Assembly (NCBI GenBank): GCA_963747345.1
Contig: CAVVFA010000036.1
Coordinates: 1-64,000 of the forward strand
DNA from: GCA-2746795 sp963747345
GTDB lineage: Bacteria > Chloroflexota > Anaerolineae > Promineifilales > Promineifilaceae
Direction: 5' to 3'
DNA: 64,000 bases
Part shown: positions 16,465 through 25,075 of the stretch, one piece after another
Layout: every line of letters begins with the position of its first letter
Numbering within the stretch: the stretch's first letter is position 1
Made by a program: the position numbers and the translations under genes
The notes under the pieces: model-generated
Database searches by the model: none
The model's input: only the letters and a program-made list of their open reading frames with translations
What the model was told of the DNA's origin: nothing

Positions 16465-17328
16465 TCATCGTACTTCCAATTGAATCGCCAAATCTTGAAC
16501 AGCGTCTTCATTCTGGCTGCTCAAATTACCGAGAGCGCCAGACTGCATCGCCTCAATGATTTGTTGATCGCCATCCAGCAAACGCAGCGCTACCCAGCGG
16601 GCATTAGGCACACCAGGGAAGGCGGCTTCAATTTGAGCCGACAACTCATCAATTGCATTTCTTGATTGCATGAGGATTTTGTTTTAATGCGGTGTGGTTT
16701 GCAGATGGTTTCGCCAGTAGCAACTTCATGGATTGCCTTTAACAGCTCTGGGATGCCATCTTTTTGCCGCGCAACCGTCGGTACAACAGGCACACCCAAG
16801 TCACGCGCTAAGCGGCGCTCATCGACGGTGATGCCATGCCGTTTGGCTTCATCTACCAAATTCAAACAGATAACGGCGCGGTCTGTAATTTCCAGCACCT
16901 GCAAGGCTAAATTGAGATTGCGCTCCAGGCGGGACGCATCAACCACAATAATCGTGACATCTGGTTGCCCGAAGAGAATAAAATCGCGGGCTACCTCTTC
17001 ATCTAAACTGGTGGAAAGCAAGGAGTAAGTGCCAGGCAAATCCACCATTTTGTAACGGTTATCGGCGTAGCTAAAGCCACCTTCTGCTCTGGTGACGGTT
17101 TTTCCCGGCCAGTTGCCGGTGTGTTGGCGCAGACCAGTGAGCGCATTAAAAACGGTGCTTTTGCCCGTGTTGGGATTGCCAGCCAGCGCTACTACATAAT
17201 CCCAATCTGTCATATCAATGCCCAATTTAAGCAAATTACCCGGATTGTGAGCCGGACAAGAGGCGCAAGGCCGATGTGGCTGGCACGTTTTTGGTTACTG
17301 GGCGTTGGTGTGTTTTTTCATCTTTCAT
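16465..17328 (-). CDS. feoB: FeoB N-terminal GTPase part, two frameshifts
   Basis: G-protein domain driving ferrous iron uptake: G1 GNPNTGKSTVFNALTG, switch region GNWPGKTVTRAEG, G3 DLPGTYSL, G4-like NLVDEAKR. The helical GDI region ends in the frame 16465-16671. The open frame starts at 17234, but a one-base shift near 17285 extends it to an ATG at 17328 that overlaps the stop of the upstream gene as ATGA. The restored leader contains PCASCPAHNPGN, a CxxC cysteine motif seen at the start of some FeoB proteins. A second shift near 16670 joins the G domain to its end. The neighbour upstream is the DtxR-FeoA regulator, and downstream is the membrane part. Confidence 0.88.
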
Positions 17329-18371
17329 GCTACATCCTTCATTACTTTAACTTGAATCAGACTCGCTTGTTCTGATCGCAAGGCTATTAGGGCGTCCCGG
17401 ATGATGTACGCGGTGGGATCACCGCTGGGGCTGCGCATTTCGGCGACGACTTTCGTGCCTGGGAGAATCCCGAGATCCATGAATCGACGGCGTTCTGCTC
17501 CCCGGCATTTGCGGGAGAGGGCAACAACCTGGGCCGTTTCCCCAGTTTCTAAACTATTTAAACGCTGACTGCCGTTGGGGATGACTTCTTCTGGTTCTTC
17601 TTGTTCAAGCTCCACTTCAACAACGGAAATGTTGTAGGCGACAATGGGGGCCAATACATGCTCGTTGCCGTTGGCCCAAAAGCGAAGGCGTGTCGGTGTT
17701 TTTTCCAGCACTCGAATGGGCATGCCCGGGTACAATCCTTCTGCCACCAATTGCGCATAGACAATTTCCGGTTCATCTTCCAGATGGACAATGTGGCCCG
17801 GAGCGTTTTGCGGCATTTCGGTTAAGGGATGTCCGCCGTGCAGCACTAACCCGCCGCTGGCTGTGGGGATGGGATCGCCATGTGGATCGTAGGCGGGATT
17901 ACCGAGTTTTGAGGCCAGATTGTTGATTTCTGCTTCGGTGAGATCGTGTTCGTACCGTTCAGCTTGCCCATGCCATTCTGCTTCTTCGTAACCTGTTTCT
18001 TCTGCGAGATAATGTTCGTATAAGCGATGGGCGCGGATGATGTGGAGGGCGGTTTCCCGTCCGGCGGCTGTGAGTTGGATGCTGTCACCAGTGATGGTCA
18101 GCAGGCCATTCTCTTCCATTTTGACTAATAGTTCGGCGGCGTCATCCAGCCGGATATGGAGGATACCAGCGACACTTTCGATGGTTGCCCGCCGTCCTTT
18201 CATTTCAAATTTGTAGATGTGTTTGAGGGCGTCTTCACTTTGGACGCGCTCATTTAGATGGCTGGTTTTTTGCCACCGTGCCAGGATGCCTTTTTCAGGC
18301 CAAAAGATAACGGCCGTTATGCCCAGCAAAAAAGTCCCAATAAGAAGTGCGGTTAAAGGATCGTATGTCAT
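17325..18371 (-). CDS. Membrane-anchored DtxR/MntR-type regulator fused to FeoA domains
   Basis: 348 residues in order: an N-terminal transmembrane helix (ALLIGTFLLGITAVIFW, residues about 8-24), a DtxR-like winged helix and dimerisation domain (IESVAGILHIRLDDAAELLV, then RAHRLYEHYLAEETGYEEAE, where metal-ligand E/H residues are expected), a middle SH3-like segment, and a C-terminal FeoA domain (LSRKCRGAERRRFMDLGILP plus GTKV). DtxR proteins repress iron or manganese uptake genes when metal is bound. Here the regulator is tethered to the membrane and fused to FeoA, the small partner of FeoB. It overlaps the start of feoB by a few bases, so the three genes form one operon. Direct sensing at the membrane, or a non-DNA role, are both possible. 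Confidence 0.88.
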   Translation of the reverse strand: MTYDPLTALLIGTFLLGITAVIFWPEKGILARWQKTSHLNERVQSEDALKHIYKFEMKGRRATIESVAGILHIRLDDAAELLVKMEENGLLTITGDSIQLTAAGRETALHIIRAHRLYEHYLAEETGYEEAEWHGQAERYEHDLTEAEINNLASKLGNPAYDPHGDPIPTASGGLVLHGGHPLTEMPQNAPGHIVHLEDEPEIVYAQLVAEGLYPGMPIRVLEKTPTRLRFWANGNEHVLAPIVAYNISVVEVELEQEEPEEVIPNGSQRLNSLETGETAQVVALSRKCRGAERRRFMDLGILPGTKVVAEMRSPSGDPTAYIIRDALIALRSEQASLIQVKVMKDVA

Positions 18372-18471
18372 AAGGTCACCACTTTATAAATTTAGGTGCA
18401 TCAAAATAATTATTTGCACACTTGTAATTTTATTCATTTTGAAGAATAAATCAAGCATGAATATGGGGATT

Positions 18472-18499
18472 TTGCAAACTAACGAACTATGATTATAAT
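18472..18499 (+). promoter_or_regulatory. Sigma-70-type promoter for tRNA-Ser
   Basis: TTGCAA at 18472-18477, 16 bases, TATAAT at 18494-18499, about 40 bases before the tRNA. It could also border the divergent iron operon's regulatory region. Confidence 0.7.
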
Positions 18500-18539
18500 T
18501 CTCGTCTTGCTTAACATGAGAATATCTCACTAGCATAGT

Positions 18540-18629
18540 GGGCGGGTGACCGAGAGGCTGAAGGTGCAGCACTGGAAATGCTGTGTGCGGTTTACCGTAC
18601 CGTGGGTTCGAATCCCACCCCGTCCGCCA
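18540..18629 (+). tRNA. tRNA-Ser (anticodon GGA), CCA encoded
   Basis: Acceptor 5' strand GGGCGGG (18540-18546) pairs with CCCGTCC (18619-18625) with one G-U. The D-arm region ACCGAGAGGCTGAAGG is typical of serine tRNAs. The anticodon stem CAGCA/TGCTG encloses loop CTGGAAA with anticodon GGA. A long variable arm follows, then T-arm GTGGG-TTCGAAT-CCCAC, discriminator G and CCA. It reads UCC/UCU serine codons. Confidence 0.97.
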
Positions 18630-18633
18630 GAAG

Positions 18634-18662
18634 AGGCGTGGATACATTCCACGCCTTTTTTA
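18634..18662 (+). terminator. Terminator after tRNA-Ser
   Basis: AGGCGTGGA pairs with TCCACGCCT across a TACAT loop, followed by TTTTTT. It starts five bases after the CCA end. Confidence 0.92.
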
Positions 18663-18733
18663 TTTCTGCTCAAAATGACATTGCCATGCCAGATAACGGC
18701 CGTTACAATTAGGAAAATCCTGGGCGTGTAACA

Positions 18734-20989
18734 ATGATATTATCTGAACTATTTTCAATTATTCCCCTTATTGCCGCAATTGCGTATACCTTTCTTTTAA
18801 TTGCGCCATCTATTCGGCGTAGTCAGCAAGAAAGTGCCCTGAAATGGTTTCTGGCATTTTTAGGCACGTCTATTGTTTGGGAATTCTTCCTCTTTTTTGT
18901 CCCCTTTAGTAATTTGCCATTGAACATACCCAGTATCGTATTATTGATTGGTACGATGTGTTTGGGTATGACAACGGCCGTTTACGTGGATTGGCCGAAT
19001 AAGAAATATTGGTTTATTCTGGCATCGCTCGCCATTCCTGCCACCATTGCTGTTGACATCTTCATCCCCAATATGGTTATTACCCCCATAAATTCAACTT
19101 GGGTAACCATAACCGTCAGCAGTCTGGTTTCCTTTCTAATCTGGTTTGCTTTAAGCGGAACCATCCTGTTAAGAACATGGCTCGACTACAAACGATCTGA
19201 ATTCCCGTGGCATGCCAATCGGCTTTTGTTTTGGAGTTTGACCCTTTTTATCATCTTTTTAGGCGAAGCCTTCATATTTTTTAACTTAACAGGGCTAACG
19301 CTGGCCGGGCAAATCATTCGCTATATCGGGGTGATTGGGTTGGCGTATGCCATCTCCTCACATCGCATTTTTGACGTTCGTACCCACGTGCGCCGTGCTA
19401 TTGCTTTTGTCATCGTCTTATTGATTTCCGCTCTGCCGTTAACCATCCTCATCATTATTGTGCAGCAGGTCGCGCAAAATCAATTTAGAGCATCCCTGGC
19501 CATTACCATTACCGCAATCGTTGTCAGTTTCTTGATTTATCAACCGTTCCGCGATGTTGTAGAGCGTATAACCTACCGCTACCTTTTTGGCGAAGGGTTT
19601 GACCCCAATTTAGTTGTCAGAAATTATAGTCAAGCGATTTCGCGCACATTGGATGTCAGCCAATTATCGCGGTTGATTATCGAGATTTTGCGGGATCAGT
19701 TTGATACAAATCGCGGAGCCTTGCTTCTTATCACGAAGAATGACAAATTATTTGAGATAGAACCGATTCCCGGCATGGGTGAAATTCCCAGAGGCCGCGT
19801 TGTCATTGAACAAGACAATCCCCTTTTTACGATTCTAGCGGAGCAGCATCAGCCATTGTTGCAATATGAAGTCGATTTCAATCCAGATTATGACTTTGTT
19901 GATGAAGCCATCCATGCCTGGTTGAAAGAAATGGCGATGGAAATGTATGTACCCGTCACGGGCGGGAATACCATGGATGGCCTGTTTGCTATTGGCCCCA
20001 AACGTTCTGGCGTGCCGTATCAGCCAGGGGAGCTAGAACTCATCCAGATTTTGGCTGACCAAACTGTGGTGGCTGTGCAAAATGCACGTCTCTACAGTGA
20101 GCTTGGAGACCAAAATGAGCAAATCAATCAGCTCAACGTGGATCTGGTGCATCAGAATGAACGGTTAGAAGTGATGGATCAGGTGAAGTCTGATTTTATA
20201 ACCATTGCTTCTCACGAACTGCGTACCCCATTGACTCAGGTGAAAGGGTATGCCGATATTCTTTCTGCTATGAACGAGGAAAACGCCCTTTCCCAAGAGC
20301 AAACCCGTGAAATCGTGGGGCATATCAATCGGGCAACGATGCGTTTGGAATCACTCATTTCCGCGATGTTAGATGCCAGCCAAATTGATGTGGAAGGAAT
20401 GCAATTGATCTTCATGGAGACGCGAATAGACACCATTGTTCGGCTGGCATTGGAACCGCTCAACCAGGCTATTCGTGAGCGCCGTATTTCTTTCACCACC
20501 CAGAATTTAGAAAATTTACCGACGGTACAAGCTGATTTCAAGCGTCTTGTGCAGACGTTTACCAATTTACTCGGCAACGCTTTGAAATATACGCCTGATC
20601 ATGGCAGTATTTTGGTTGAAGGCAGTTTGATTCCCAGCGAAGACGGCAAGAATGATTATATCGAGGTCGTTATTATTGATTCAGGTATTGGCATTGATCC
20701 GAAGTATCATGAATTGATTTTCGAGAAGTTTTTCCGCATTGGTGATCCTCAATTGCATTCTACGGGCAGTACAAAGTTTAAGGGAGCTGGCCCTGGTTTG
20801 GGGCTACCCATTGCGAAGGGTGTGATTGCGGCACATGAAGGGCATATTTGGGTGGAGTCTGATGGGGAGGATGAAAAACGACTGCCCGGCAGCCGTTTCC
20901 ACTTGACGCTGCCTGTCTGTTCTAATGCGGCAAAGAAACAATTAGAGACGGCTAAAAAACAAGAACGGCCGTCCTGGTTGATAGGGTAA
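18734..20989 (+). CDS. Membrane sensor histidine kinase (multi-TM, GAF, HisKA, HATPase)
   Basis: 751 residues. Residues 1 to about 270 hold about eight hydrophobic helices in the style of the N-terminal 7TM/histidine-kinase sensor region. A GAF-like domain follows (about 300-450; IEILRDQFDTNRGALLLITK and QILADQTVVAVQNARLYSEL). Next come a short coiled coil, HisKA with the phospho-acceptor His494 in SHELRTPLTQVKGY, and the HATPase_c N box (NLLGNALKYTPDHG), D box (IDSGIGIDP) and G box (GPGLGLPIAKG). It autophosphorylates and passes the phosphate to a response regulator, which is not adjacent. The signal is unknown. It starts 70 bp after the tRNA terminator with its own ATG and has no partner gene on either side. 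Confidence 0.92.
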   Translation: MILSELFSIIPLIAAIAYTFLLIAPSIRRSQQESALKWFLAFLGTSIVWEFFLFFVPFSNLPLNIPSIVLLIGTMCLGMTTAVYVDWPNKKYWFILASLAIPATIAVDIFIPNMVITPINSTWVTITVSSLVSFLIWFALSGTILLRTWLDYKRSEFPWHANRLLFWSLTLFIIFLGEAFIFFNLTGLTLAGQIIRYIGVIGLAYAISSHRIFDVRTHVRRAIAFVIVLLISALPLTILIIIVQQVAQNQFRASLAITITAIVVSFLIYQPFRDVVERITYRYLFGEGFDPNLVVRNYSQAISRTLDVSQLSRLIIEILRDQFDTNRGALLLITKNDKLFEIEPIPGMGEIPRGRVVIEQDNPLFTILAEQHQPLLQYEVDFNPDYDFVDEAIHAWLKEMAMEMYVPVTGGNTMDGLFAIGPKRSGVPYQPGELELIQILADQTVVAVQNARLYSELGDQNEQINQLNVDLVHQNERLEVMDQVKSDFITIASHELRTPLTQVKGYADILSAMNEENALSQEQTREIVGHINRATMRLESLISAMLDASQIDVEGMQLIFMETRIDTIVRLALEPLNQAIRERRISFTTQNLENLPTVQADFKRLVQTFTNLLGNALKYTPDHGSILVEGSLIPSEDGKNDYIEVVIIDSGIGIDPKYHELIFEKFFRIGDPQLHSTGSTKFKGAGPGLGLPIAKGVIAAHEGHIWVESDGEDEKRLPGSRFHLTLPVCSNAAKKQLETAKKQERPSWLIG

Positions 20990-21016
20990 TGAGACGGGTA
21001 GGACGAACTGCTTTGG

Positions 21017-21050
21017 CTTCGACAGGTTCAGCACAATTTGTAGCCGCGGC
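21017..21050. repeat. Two dispersed-repeat fragments back to back
   Basis: CTTCGACAGGTTCAG (family of 10185-10205) followed by ACAATTTGTAGCCGCGGC, the inverse of the TAGCCGCGGCTA element at 13086 and 40289. Confidence 0.65.
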
Positions 21051-21142
21051 ATCCTTGTCGCGCAGGTGTAAAGATGGCTTAGTCATTGAATGAATCATGC
21101 CCAATTTCTCAAATTGTCCAAACCACATCAAGGAGGTGTGTT

Positions 21143-22174
21143 GTGCCATCAAAAAGTCGTAAGCGTGCTTTAGTTTTGTCAGGCGGGGGTGGACGGGGAG
21201 CGTACCATGTCGGCGTTTTGCGCTTTTTGGAGGAGCATGAATGGGTTCCTGATGTGGTGGTGGGGACATCGATTGGCGCCGTGAATGGGGCAGCTATTGC
21301 TTCTGGTCATACGGCTTACTCCTTATGGTCGCTTTGGAAACGGTTGCGTACCCGTGATGTGCAAAAAGCGAATCTCAATCCAACGAATGCCAATTTCTTG
21401 CTAGATACATCGCCTCTTCGGGAGACGTTGCAAAAAGAAGGGTGGGTCAATTTTGACCGCATCAATTCAGATGAAGCGGCCGTTCATTTGCGGGTGACTG
21501 CCACGGAAGTCAATACAGGTCATCTGCATGTCTTTGGCAATTCCCGTGATTTATATACGAGTAAGATGCAGTTGGAACCGCTAGAACTTGACCACATCAT
21601 TGCCAGTTGCTCGATTCCCATCGTGTATCCTGCTACCAAGTTGCATGATAATCTTTATTGGGATGGCGCGACGGTGGCTAATACGCCGATGGGGTCTGCT
21701 ATTGATGCAGGTGCGGAAGAAATTATTGTGGTGATTATGACGCCATGGGAAGCGAACGAGAAATTCGAGACGGAAACGCCGCGCAATTTGCTTTCGACGG
21801 CTAGTACCACTTTGGAGTGGGCGTTGTTGGCTTCTTTCCAGGCGGACATGAAGCTTTTCAGGCGCATTAACGATTTGGTACGGTTGGAAGTGGAAAATGC
21901 GCGGCTGCGGGCAGCCAATGATTTGCTTATGAGACAAGCTCGTGGAGAGAAGGTGGAGTTTGTGGATGAAGATGGTAATGGTATTCCTGATATTTTAGAG
22001 AAGCAATATCAGGAGCTTCCTGATCCGGTGATTATTGCGCCGAGACGGCCGATTCCGGTGGAGCAGATTATTCGTTACACGCGGGAAGGGCATGATCAGC
22101 TTTATGAATTGGGTTATGAAGATGCGAAACGGGCTTGGCGTGATTCTGGCAGAATGGTAGAAGGCGAAGGGTAA
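21143..22174 (+). CDS. Patatin-like phospholipase
   Basis: 343-residue lipid acyl hydrolase. The oxyanion-hole motif SGGGGRGAYHVGVL sits at residues 13-26, the nucleophile elbow GTSIG at 41-45 (Ser43), and the catalytic Asp in YWDGATVANTPMG near residue 174, giving the Ser-Asp dyad. The start is GTG 21143, chosen because AGGAGG lies at 21131-21136 with six-base spacing; the longer open frame from 21086 has no such site. Mid-protein there is a helical stretch of charged residues. It is likely cytoplasmic, as there is no signal peptide. It ends at a convergent terminator shared with the following minus-strand lipoprotein gene. Confidence 0.93.
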   Translation: MPSKSRKRALVLSGGGGRGAYHVGVLRFLEEHEWVPDVVVGTSIGAVNGAAIASGHTAYSLWSLWKRLRTRDVQKANLNPTNANFLLDTSPLRETLQKEGWVNFDRINSDEAAVHLRVTATEVNTGHLHVFGNSRDLYTSKMQLEPLELDHIIASCSIPIVYPATKLHDNLYWDGATVANTPMGSAIDAGAEEIIVVIMTPWEANEKFETETPRNLLSTASTTLEWALLASFQADMKLFRRINDLVRLEVENARLRAANDLLMRQARGEKVEFVDEDGNGIPDILEKQYQELPDPVIIAPRRPIPVEQIIRYTREGHDQLYELGYEDAKRAWRDSGRMVEGEG

Positions 22175-22194
22175 TTTCTGCGTGTTGTTGATGG

Positions 22195-22240
22195 CGGGGA
22201 TTGGGGAATAACGTTACTTATTCCCCAATCCCCGTTTTTG
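22195..22240. terminator. Convergent terminator hairpin
   Basis: CGGGGATTGGGGAATAA (22195-22211) pairs with its inverse at 22218-22234, then GTTTTTG. It is placed exactly between two convergent stops. Confidence 0.88.
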
Positions 22241-22241
22241 T

Positions 22242-22757
22242 TTATCCGAGTTCCCAGCCGAGGGATATGGCTTTGTCTAGGTCTGAGGCGCTGATTTCGG
22301 TCTGATAGTGGATGCTGGTGGGGCAGCCACAGGCCGAGCATACCATGAGTTCTGTGGTGGTGACTTCGTAGACGGTGATGCCGGCGGCTGTAAGCCCTGC
22401 CTTTACGTCTTGTTCGCTTTGGTATTTGCTGGCTGCTGCATCTTCACATTGTATGCCGACGGGGTATACCACCCAGACGGTGCTGGATTCGGCGGGATAT
22501 GGGTCAAGGGTGGGGAATTCTTGAGGAGCAGGATAATCGTCTGAATTGGAATTGGTAACGGCCGTTGCGAGCGCCCCTGGATAAGGTATGGGCAAGTCCG
22601 TTGACTCAGGGGCAGAAATTTCTGAAGTGGGGGTGGGTCTGGCTTGGTTGGAATTGTTGCTTTCGTTAGCGGGGCGTGTGGTGGTGGGGATTGATGAGCC
22701 ACAAGCTGTTGTCACTAGAATAAAAAGAAATATGAGTAAAATGGTGAACTTTTTCAT
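22242..22757 (-). CDS. Cysteine-containing lipoprotein of unknown function
   Basis: 171 residues. It has a lipoprotein signal peptide MKKFTILLIFLFILVTTAC with the lipobox TTAC, then a long Ser/Thr/Pro/Asn-rich linker (residues about 20-85). The C-terminal domain of about 80 residues contains GIQCEDAAASKYQSEQD and the cysteine cluster MVCSACGCPTSIHY. The CxxCxC cluster could bind metal or form disulfides. It is divergent from the DsbA-cyclophilin gene (173 bp between starts), so an exported thiol partner is conceivable. No family recognised. Confidence 0.75.
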   Translation of the reverse strand: MKKFTILLIFLFILVTTACGSSIPTTTRPANESNNSNQARPTPTSEISAPESTDLPIPYPGALATAVTNSNSDDYPAPQEFPTLDPYPAESSTVWVVYPVGIQCEDAAASKYQSEQDVKAGLTAAGITVYEVTTTELMVCSACGCPTSIHYQTEISASDLDKAISLGWELG

Positions 22758-22930
22758 ATCAGGTTCTCCTAAGAATGATAATAAGTTGGCTGATTTTACC
22801 TCAACTCGCTGGCTTGCATGAATAATGAATTATGATTCGCTGTTGTGGGGGGCTTATTACTTTATGTTTTATTCTGGATCGTGGTAGAATGCCGCGCGAA
22901 TACAGAGAGAATGATTTGAGGAGAAAATAT

Positions 22931-24244
22931 ATGAAACGATTTGTACTATTGTTTGCCATCATGTTGATGCTGGCAGCGTGTGGGTCTACGTCAACGGAAA
23001 CGGCCGTTTCCGTGACAGAAGAGCCAACAAAAGCAGAAACGGCCGTTTCCGAAAATAATTCGGTCGCTGAAGATGCGCCGGAAGAAACGGCGGCAGAATC
23101 AGCCGCGCCGTCCACAGAATTAGCAGCGATTGCTAATTTTCCGGCAACCAATGTGGACGAGGCCAGTATTGTCCGGGAGCGTGATTGGACAATTGGCGCC
23201 GATGACCCGCTCGTCACCATCATTGAGTATGGCGACTTTCAATGACCGGGGTGCGCGGGCATTGCGCCTGTGCTAGCGCGTCTGGTAGACGCCTACCCTG
23301 ATCAAGTTCAAGTGACTTATCGTCATTTCCCCTTAACCTCTATTCATGACAATGCCCAAAAAGCGGCTGAAGCAAGCGAAGCGGCCGGGGCGCAAGGCGC
23401 ATTTTGGCCTTTTCATGACATGTTGTTCGAGCAAGCCACAGAATGGAGTTCACTAGACTCCGATGCTGCCCAAGATTATTTTGTGGGCATTGCTAAAGAA
23501 TTAGAACTCGATACTGACCGGTTTGCCCAAGAATTAGCTGATGGTGTTTATGCTGAGTATGTCTCTGGTTTAGAGCAAGAAGCCATAGCTATCGGGCTTC
23601 CTGGCACACCAACTGGCATTATAAACGGCCGTTTGGCCGACAGCCTGCCTCCCGATTTCCAAGTATGGGCCAATTTTGTGGATGATGTCATTGCCAATGA
23701 ATCTGTCATGAAAGATTTAGAGACGATGCAGTATGATGCGCCACCAGAAATGATGCTGGAAGAAGGCGTGAACTATACAGCGCGTGTCACCATGGAAAAT
23801 GGAGACGAGTTTGTCATTGAACTATTTCCAGAATCTGCCCCACAGACCGTTAATAATTTCATTTTCCTGGCAAATGAAGGGTGGTTCAACGGGGTGACAT
23901 TCCATCGCGTTCTGCCTGGATTTGTGGCACAAACGGGTGATCCCACCGGCACTGGCATGGGTGACCCCGGCTACATGATTCCCAACGAAATCGATCCGAA
24001 TTTGTCTCATGCTGAAAAGGGCATGGTAGCGATGGCAAATTCTGGGCCAGATACGAACGGCAGTCAATGGTATATTACCTATGATGATGTCAGTCAGTTA
24101 GATGGCGGCTATACAATTTTTGGTAAAGTGATCGAGGGTATGGCTGGGGTTGAGCGGATTACTCCCCGTGATCCTTCTCGTGATCCGAATGCCGCGCCTG
24201 GTGATGCTATTAAAAGCATTGTTATTGAAGAATCGACACCTTAA
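22931..24244 (+). CDS. DsbA-like/cyclophilin fusion lipoprotein with in-frame TGA at the CxxC position (candidate selenoprotein)
   Basis: 437 codons if the TGA at 23243-23245 (codon 105) is read through; both sides are in the same frame. Signal peptide and lipobox MKRFVLLFAIMLMLAAC place it outside the membrane, followed by an acidic Ser/Thr/Glu linker. The DsbA/thioredoxin domain runs from IIEYGDFQ-(TGA)-PGCAGIAP to the cis-Pro loop GLPGTPTGIINGRL. The TGA replaces the first catalytic cysteine of the C-x-x-C motif, and Cys108 is intact. The last 165 residues are a cyclophilin peptidyl-prolyl isomerase (FHRVLPGFVAQTGDPTGTG, MANSGPDTNGSQWYIT). The two domains together would serve disulfide formation and proline isomerisation during folding of exported proteins. 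The start at 22931 has GAGGAG upstream. A hairpin lies just after the TGA. Alternatives: a TGC-to-TGA sequencing error, or a true nonsense mutation. Confidence 0.85.
23246..23273 (+). promoter_or_regulatory. Hairpin directly after the in-frame TGA (possible bacterial SECIS)
   Basis: GCGCGGGC (23253-23260) pairs with GCCTGTGC (23266-23273) through eight pairs, two of them G-U, around loop ATTGC. The loop starts 16 bases after the TGA, at the near edge of the usual range for bacterial SECIS elements. The loop lacks a G in its first two positions. An alternative 4-bp stem (GCGC/GCGC) gives loop GGGCATT with a leading G, but closer to the TGA. Confidence 0.35.
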
Positions 24245-24255
24245 TTGTGAAGAAG

Positions 24256-24288
24256 ACCTCCGAGGTTTTAAAAACCTCGGAGGTTTTG
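24256..24288 (+). terminator. Terminator after the DsbA-cyclophilin gene
   Basis: ACCTCCGAGGTTTT pairs with AAAACCTCGGAGGT, then TTTTGG. A related hairpin of the same word is at 37977-38006. Confidence 0.8.
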
Positions 24289-24298
24289 GAATAGGTGG

Positions 24299-25036
24299 AT
24301 GATGATGCAAAAGGGGAATTGGAGTTTAGTGGGGTTTATTGGGCTGCTGGCATTGGTGACTTTGGCTTGTGCTGTGCCTGGTTTTGATGGTGATAAACCA
24401 AATGCTACGCCAACGGCCGTTGGGGACACCATGTACTTCAATATTCCCGCCTACACCTATCAGCTATCCCCCGGCGAGGCAATTCCAGGCACAGGCTTGC
24501 TCTATAAGGATCGTCAAGCGGATGCGTATGAAGTGAGCATTGACGGTCAGACAACGCTGAAACGTTCTGGTGATTCATTTTACTGGAGTGGCGTGTTAGC
24601 CCCTGGTGTGTTTGCTAACTATAACCTACGTCTGACCACCTCTGTTTTTGGCAGTATGCCTGTTGCTGGGCCAGTTGAAATCATTGTTTTGAATCCCGTA
24701 CCCGTTGAAGTAACTTCTGTGCCCATCAATGAGAATACGATGGCTTTCTCAAATATCGTGGCTGATTATACGGTGCCAGTTGGGTATACGGTTCCTGGCA
24801 CATCACTGGTCTATGAAGGCATTGAGGAACGGGGGCAAGGAGGCCAGTTGACTGATTTTGCGCGGTTAAGCGGCACTTCTGGCTATCCCTATCTTGCTCT
24901 TGGTGATTCCTTGGTGTGGACAGGTAAACTGCACGATAACATATATATTCGCTATAATTTGCGTGTAACCTCCGTTAAAGAAGATAATTTACGTCTCTCA
25001 GGCACGGCAGAATTATGGGCACTCCCCAGGTCGTAA
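24299..25036 (+). CDS. Lipoprotein with two tandem beta-rich repeats
   Basis: Up to 245 residues. Three consecutive ATG codons follow AGGTGG, and the third (24305) is best spaced. The signal peptide ends in LVTLAC (lipobox). Two repeats of about 100 residues follow. Each reads roughly YT(Y/V)-x-PG-x-x-(I/V)PGT-x-L-(L/V)Y-(K/E), then a GDS(F/L)-x-W(S/T)G core, then a YNLR(L/V)T closing strand, so this is an internally duplicated extracellular beta-sandwich-like protein. No enzyme motif. Function unknown. It sits between the DsbA-cyclophilin gene and a glycosidase. Confidence 0.8.
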   Translation: MMMQKGNWSLVGFIGLLALVTLACAVPGFDGDKPNATPTAVGDTMYFNIPAYTYQLSPGEAIPGTGLLYKDRQADAYEVSIDGQTTLKRSGDSFYWSGVLAPGVFANYNLRLTTSVFGSMPVAGPVEIIVLNPVPVEVTSVPINENTMAFSNIVADYTVPVGYTVPGTSLVYEGIEERGQGGQLTDFARLSGTSGYPYLALGDSLVWTGKLHDNIYIRYNLRVTSVKEDNLRLSGTAELWALPRS

Positions 25037-25075
25037 CGAATAATTTTGGCATTGTAGTAGGAGTAATAAGGTAGA

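Noticed and set aside
13126..24244. A selenium gene cluster linking the YgeY-like hydrolase with the TGA-containing DsbA gene
   Set aside because: The two genes are 10 kb apart with unrelated genes between them, and no sel genes are visible. The association would be speculation.
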